Source: an uncultured Bacteroides sp. (GTDB taxonomy: Bacteria; Bacteroidota; Bacteroidia; Bacteroidales; Bacteroidaceae). Taken from it: DNA of 10,089 nucleotides. Shown in pieces: positions 6,303 through 10,089 of this stretch; the stretch's first letter is position 1; each line of letters opens with the position of its first letter. A program made the translations under genes and the position numbers. The stretch covers positions 1-10,089 of the forward strand of contig CAJJYX010000122.1 of the NCBI GenBank assembly GCA_905197435.1, written 5' to 3'. The notes beneath the pieces were generated by a model, which saw only the letters and a list, made by a program, of their open reading frames with translations, was not told the origin of the DNA and ran no database searches.

Positions 6303-7754
6303 CTAATAACCCATCACTTTATTCAGTTCTTCTTTATCGTCGAAATGGTGTTTCACACCTTTTATCTCTTGATAATTCTCATGTCCCTTGCCTGCAACGA
6401 GAATCACGTCTCCCGGCTGTGCCAGCATGCAGGCCGTCTTGATGGCTTCGCGGCGGTCGGTGATGCTGATGGTTTTCTGCATGTCGTCTTTGTCCAATCC
6501 TGCCAGCATATCGTTGATGATGTCCTGCGGCTCTTCAAAGCGCGGATTGTCGGAGGTGATGATAACCCGGTCGCTCAAACGGGCGGATTCTTTGGCCATG
6601 ATGGGGCGCTTGCCTTTGTCGCGGTTGCCGCCGGCTCCCACTACGGTAATTACTTTCCCCTTTCCTTCCAGCACTCCATGAATGGCGTTCAGTACATTGA
6701 CCAGTGCATCCGGAGTATGTGCATAGTCCACAATGGCAGTGAAGCCTTTCGGTGAGCGGATGGCATCGAAGCGGCCGGCTACCGGATGCAGCGTGCTGAG
6801 GGCAACCAGTACATCCTCTTCTTTCTTGCCCAGCAATACGGCGGCACCGAACACTGCCAGTAAATTGTAGGCATTGAACTTTCCGATGAAGTGTACTGCC
6901 AGTTCGTGGTTGTTGAAGTCGAGTAGCATACCCTCAAAGTGGGATTCCAATACCTTGCCTTTGAAGTCGCTGAGGCTGCGCAAGGAGTAGGTGTATACCT
7001 TTGAACGGGTATTCTGTGTCATTACAAGTCCGTTCTTGTCATCCAGATTGGTCAGGCTGAAAGCTCCTTTCGGCATGTCGTCGAAGAATTTCTTCTTGGC
7101 TTTGAGGTAATTCTCCACTGTTTTGTGATAGTCTAAGTGGTCGCGGGTCAGATTGGTGAAAATGCCGCCGGCAAACTTCAGGCCGCTGATACGTTTTTGG
7201 TCAATGGAGTGGGAACTGACTTCCATGAAGGCGTACTTGCATCCGGAGTCGGCCATTTCGCCAAGCAGACGGTTCAGGGTAATCGGGTCCGGAGTGGTAT
7301 GTTCGGTCGGTACGGGCCGGTCGTCGATGTAATTGCATACAGTGGAAATCAGTCCTACCTTGTAGCCGAAGTAACGGAAGGTGTTATATAATAAGGTAGC
7401 GATGGTTGTCTTTCCGTTGGTTCCGGTCACGCCGACAAGTTCCATCTTGGATGTCGGGTCGCCATAGAAAGTGGTGGCAACTTTCCCTACGGCATCTTCA
7501 CTGTCTTTCACCTGAATGTAGGTGATGCCGGCCTTAAGCTCTTCCGGCAACTCTTCACACAATACTGCAACAGCCCCTTTATCGATGGCAGCCGGAATAT
7601 AGGCATGCCCATCGGTCTGCGTGCCGTGCATGGCCATGAACAGATGTCCGGTTTCTATCAGGCGGGAGTCTATATTCACTCCCGTAATCTCCATGCTTGT
7701 ACTTCCGGTAACCTGAACCGGCTGTATTGTTTTCAATAAATCACTTAATTTCAT
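6303..7754 (-). CDS. murE: UDP-MurNAc-L-Ala-D-Glu:meso-diaminopimelate ligase MurE
   Basis: MurE is the cytoplasmic ligase that adds the third amino acid of the stem peptide. At 483 residues it has the usual three domains: an N-terminal UDP-binding domain, the central ATP domain with [10 protein letters not shown] (108-117), EVSSHSI near 178-184 and [10 protein letters not shown] (201-210), and the C-terminal domain with VAGRFD (325-330), [10 protein letters not shown] (342-351) and [12 protein letters not shown] (373-384). The amino-acid selectivity motif is DNPR at 402-405, the form known from meso-diaminopimelate ligases, so the wall is predicted to be DAP-type. GKGHE (455-459) is also present. 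The ATG at 7754-7752 lies 45 bp after the ftsI stop in an A+T-rich leader that includes the palindrome TTATATATAA at 7761-7770. Confidence 0.97.
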   Translation of the reverse strand: MKLSDLLKTIQPVQVTGSTSMEITGVNIDSRLIETGHLFMAMHGTQTDGHAYIPAAIDKGAVAVLCEELPEELKAGITYIQVKDSEDAVGKVATTFYGDPTSKMELVGVTGTNGKTTIATLLYNTFRYFGYKVGLISTVCNYIDDRPVPTEHTTPDPITLNRLLGEMADSGCKYAFMEVSSHSIDQKRISGLKFAGGIFTNLTRDHLDYHKTVENYLKAKKKFFDDMPKGAFSLTNLDDKNGLVMTQNTRSKVYTYSLRSLSDFKGKVLESHFEGMLLDFNNHELAVHFIGKFNAYNLLAVFGAAVLLGKKEEDVLVALSTLHPVAGRFDAIRSPKGFTAIVDYAHTPDALVNVLNAIHGVLEGKGKVITVVGAGGNRDKGKRPIMAKESARLSDRVIITSDNPRFEEPQDIINDMLAGLDKDDMQKTISITDRREAIKTACMLAQPGDVILVAGKGHENYQEIKGVKHHFDDKEELNKVMGY

Positions 7755-7799
7755 ACCTTATTATATATAATGTATATCCAAATCTTATTTATTCCCGCC

Positions 7800-9962
7800 T
7801 CAGCGCAGTGTCAGGGTTATGGTTTGTCCTTTCACTATCCGGCTGCCGCTTGCTATGGACTGGTTTCTCACCTGCCCCACGCCGTTTAGCCTTACTTTCA
7901 GTCCCTTGCTCTCTAAAAGGTAGACGGCATCTTTCGCCCCCATGCCGACTACGCTGGGCACAGTGCCCGAAGCCGGTTCCCGGTCCTGCAGGATGACTGC
8001 CGCCGGAGCAGCTTGTGTATGTCCCCACTGCCCTTTCCCCTTTTGCTCGGAGAACTGTTTCTGAACGGGGACTTTCAAATCATTCAATACAAGGAGCGCT
8101 TCGTTCATCTCTCCGGCTTTTACGGGGGGAATCACATTGGTGGTGCTGTCTATGGCGCTGCGAATGTCAAAGCGCAGGTCTTTGGCATAAACTCTTTCCG
8201 CTATTTTCCCAAAGACACTGCCGGCCATCAAACCTCCCGAAGCCGGCAATCCGGGCTTCTGGATGGAAACGATGCAACTGTATTTAGGCGCTTCCGAGGG
8301 GAAATATCCGCAGAAACTTACAAGATAGTTCACTCGTCCCGACTTATATCCGGCTGCTCCTTGCGAAATCTGTGCCGTACCCGTCTTGCCCGATACGGAG
8401 AACTGCTTGCTGCCGGCGGGTTTTGCCAGCCCTTGCGATACTACTTTCCGTAGGATTTCACGAATTTGTGTCAGTGTATGGTCGGAGCATATCTTGGGGT
8501 TGATTACTTCCGTGGGATATTCTTTCACTACCTCACCGTCTTTTACCGCTGCTTTTACAAACTTGGGGCGTACCATGACTCCGTTGTTGGCTATGGCATT
8601 GTAGAACGTCAGTATGTTTATCGGCGGCACCTGGGTCTCATAACCGATGCTCATCCACGGCAGGGTCGTTTTAGCAAAATAGCGCTCTTTAGGCCCTTTG
8701 ATGTTGGGCTTCCCTTCACCGGGTATTTGCAGATGAAGCGGCTGGTCGATGCTCATGCGCTTCAAGCCGTCCACAAATTTCTGCGGATTGTCCTTGTAGT
8801 GCTTGTCGATGAGATAGGAGACGCCCACGTTGGAAGAAACTTCCAGGATACGTGTTACATTTATCTTTCCGTAGCCTCCCCGGTGCCAATTGTGGTCCCT
8901 CATCTTGCTGCCGTACATATTCATAATGCCGTTGCCCGTATCCACTTCGGTGTCCGGGGTTATCTTGCCGTCTTCCAAGGCCACCATGATGGAAGCTGTC
9001 TTGAAGGTAGAGCCCGGTTCCATCATGTCACTGATGGCGTTACTGTTCATTTCGTAGTAGTTGCCGTCGCTGGCTTTCATCATGTTGACAATGGCCTTTA
9101 CTTCTCCGGTGGCCACTTCCATCAGTACGGCCACTCCCACGCTGGCATTGATTTCCTTCAATTTGTCTACCAGAGCTTTTTCGCAGATGTCCTGCATGCC
9201 GACGTCTATGGTGGATATGATGTCGCAACCGTCTACCGGCGGGAGGTCTACGATGTTCAGGTACTTGTTCATCACCTTTTGGCGGTGGGTAATGCCGTTC
9301 CGCCCTTTCAGCAAGGTGTCGAAAGCCAGCTCAATGCCGTTGCGGGCTCCCATGGCCGTATCGGCATAAAGACGGCCCAGGGTCTGGGCTGCCAAAGAGC
9401 CGAACGGCTTTTTGCGCTGGTTGTATATCTGTTCGTGGAAACCGCCTTTGTACTTGTTCATCTTGAATACCGGCAACCGCTTTGCTTCCTTATACTGGAT
9501 GTAGGAGATACGTCTGTTGCGGTTGGGGAGAATGTTGTAGTTCCGGCTTTTCATTTCCCGTCCCTTGCGCAGGTGGTTTTTGAAGGCGTTGGTACTGATG
9601 TCCGGAAATATCTGATGAAGCCCGATACAGATAGAATCGAAATTGGCTTTCCAGATGGAATCCTTGCGCTGCTGGTCCTTTTTGCGGCGCTTCTCGTCTC
9701 TTTCGCCGGACATGAAGTCCATGAAGATTTTATATTCCGGCAGCGAACTTGCCATCAATTTGCCGTCCGCAGACAGGATATTTCCCCGGTTGGGCTTTAC
9801 CGTTACATTCTCTTTTACGAAGCGGTCGGCTACATCGTGCCAGTACTGCCGCTCGGCAAACATAATCATGGCGCCTTTCACAACAATAGCTATCCCCACC
9901 AGTCCCATGAGAAGGACGACGAAGAAGTAACGGGTCATTATGTTTTTTTTGTTTACAGCCAA
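7800..9962 (-). CDS. ftsI: Class B penicillin-binding protein, FtsI/PBP3-type transpeptidase with C-terminal PASTA domain
   Basis: This is the septal D,D-transpeptidase, anchored in the inner membrane and crosslinking glycan made by FtsW in the periplasm. Residues 1-11 are cytoplasmic, followed by one membrane segment (12-34), a dimerisation or pedestal domain to about 235, and the transpeptidase domain. The active-site triad motifs are STFK (S318, K321), SSN (376-378) and KTGT (526-529). The last 55 residues, from GTVPSVVG to the end, form a single PASTA-like domain. A strongly basic and charged run (GERDEKRRKKDQQRKD, from about residue 85) lies in the pedestal. The start is a TTG at 9962-9960, chosen because an in-frame TAG lies four codons upstream and MAVNKKNIMTRYF makes a normal short cytoplasmic tail; an ATG at 9938 would remove eight residues. 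FtsI identity is from cluster position and domain order. Confidence 0.93.
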   Translation of the reverse strand: MAVNKKNIMTRYFFVVLLMGLVGIAIVVKGAMIMFAERQYWHDVADRFVKENVTVKPNRGNILSADGKLMASSLPEYKIFMDFMSGERDEKRRKKDQQRKDSIWKANFDSICIGLHQIFPDISTNAFKNHLRKGREMKSRNYNILPNRNRRISYIQYKEAKRLPVFKMNKYKGGFHEQIYNQRKKPFGSLAAQTLGRLYADTAMGARNGIELAFDTLLKGRNGITHRQKVMNKYLNIVDLPPVDGCDIISTIDVGMQDICEKALVDKLKEINASVGVAVLMEVATGEVKAIVNMMKASDGNYYEMNSNAISDMMEPGSTFKTASIMVALEDGKITPDTEVDTGNGIMNMYGSKMRDHNWHRGGYGKINVTRILEVSSNVGVSYLIDKHYKDNPQKFVDGLKRMSIDQPLHLQIPGEGKPNIKGPKERYFAKTTLPWMSIGYETQVPPINILTFYNAIANNGVMVRPKFVKAAVKDGEVVKEYPTEVINPKICSDHTLTQIREILRKVVSQGLAKPAGSKQFSVSGKTGTAQISQGAAGYKSGRVNYLVSFCGYFPSEAPKYSCIVSIQKPGLPASGGLMAGSVFGKIAERVYAKDLRFDIRSAIDSTTNVIPPVKAGEMNEALLVLNDLKVPVQKQFSEQKGKGQWGHTQAAPAAVILQDREPASGTVPSVVGMGAKDAVYLLESKGLKVRLNGVGQVRNQSIASGSRIVKGQTITLTLR

Positions 9963-10049
9963 TGTTATTCGCTATTTTATGTTCATTATTCCTATTTCAA
10001 TATTCTTTTCTCACACTGCCACGGAGCAGCCACTTGTCACTTCCACGGC

Positions 10050-10089
10050 TCACTTAATCAGATACGGCGGGTTGGTGGAGGTCTGCAAA
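10050..10089 (-). CDS. ftsL: Probable 3' end of ftsL (FtsL-like division protein), truncated by the window edge
   Basis: Only about 13 codons are visible, reading LQTSTNPPYLIK and then TGA at 10052-10050. A small bitopic division protein directly upstream of ftsI is the usual arrangement in dcw clusters, and a short hydrophobic ending such as PYLIK fits such a protein. The other two frames also stop quickly (TAA at 10056-10054, TGA near 10060), so the frame choice is by plausibility only. The 87 bp between this stop and ftsI hold no convincing gene. Confidence 0.4.
   Translation of the reverse strand, partial: LQTSTNPPYLIK

Noticed and set aside
7755..7799. Possible Bacteroides-type promoter (TAnnTTTG) ahead of murE, with TAAGATTTG and the palindrome TTATATATAA.
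   Set aside because: The spacing is off by one and no clear -33 TTTG accompanies it; A+T-rich gaps give such matches easily.
8030..8050. A further repeat copy in ftsI, suggested by CCCTTTCCCC and the encoded QKGKGQ.
   Set aside because: It lacks the CCCGTAGG core and the paired arm, and sits in a normal linker between the transpeptidase and PASTA domains.
1..10089. Anti-phage system, CRISPR array, prophage, insertion sequence or other accessory system.
   Set aside because: All coding capacity is taken by conserved cell wall and division genes; no transposase, nuclease or spaced repeat array is visible.

Overview
The window is a nearly solid stretch of a Bacteroides-type division and cell wall (dcw) cluster. 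Every gene is on the minus strand, so transcription runs from high to low coordinates. In that order: the last codons of a probable ftsL, a PASTA-tailed FtsI-type transpeptidase (ftsI), murE, mraY, murD, ftsW, murG, and the first 308 codons of murC, which runs off the left edge. Gaps are 16 to 105 bp, no gene is broken inside the window, and I see no terminator, so this reads as one operon. The Bacteroidales assignment rests on the gene order without murF, Bacteroides-like protein features (a 422-residue MraY with a long insertion, an FtsW with a long acidic tail), moderate GC, and A+T-rich leaders without strong Shine-Dalgarno sequences. Species cannot be fixed from this window.

Together the genes cover most of the lipid II pathway and its use at the septum. 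MurC, MurD and MurE add L-Ala, D-Glu and (from the DNPR motif) meso-diaminopimelate to UDP-MurNAc. MraY moves the muropeptide to undecaprenyl phosphate, and MurG adds GlcNAc to make lipid II. FtsW polymerises glycan from lipid II and FtsI crosslinks it. MurF, which adds D-Ala-D-Ala, is absent from its usual place between murE and mraY.

The unusual part is the murG-murC end (about 856-2200). A short G/C-rich, partly palindromic repeat occurs three times, each time read in frame as protein. Two copies encode xPLPTGxGxGVRL near the N termini of MurC and MurG, at the same distance from an ATG. The third is inverted and encodes LSPVGKGK at the very C terminus of MurG. The murC copy and the inverted copy face each other across the murG-murC gap, so the pair looks like a miniature element of about 150 bp with imperfect terminal inverted repeats. 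That element would supply the end of one essential protein, the leader and start codon of the next, and its N-terminal extension. A second, unrelated imperfect inverted repeat lies in the mraY-murD gap. The rest is ordinary housekeeping sequence.
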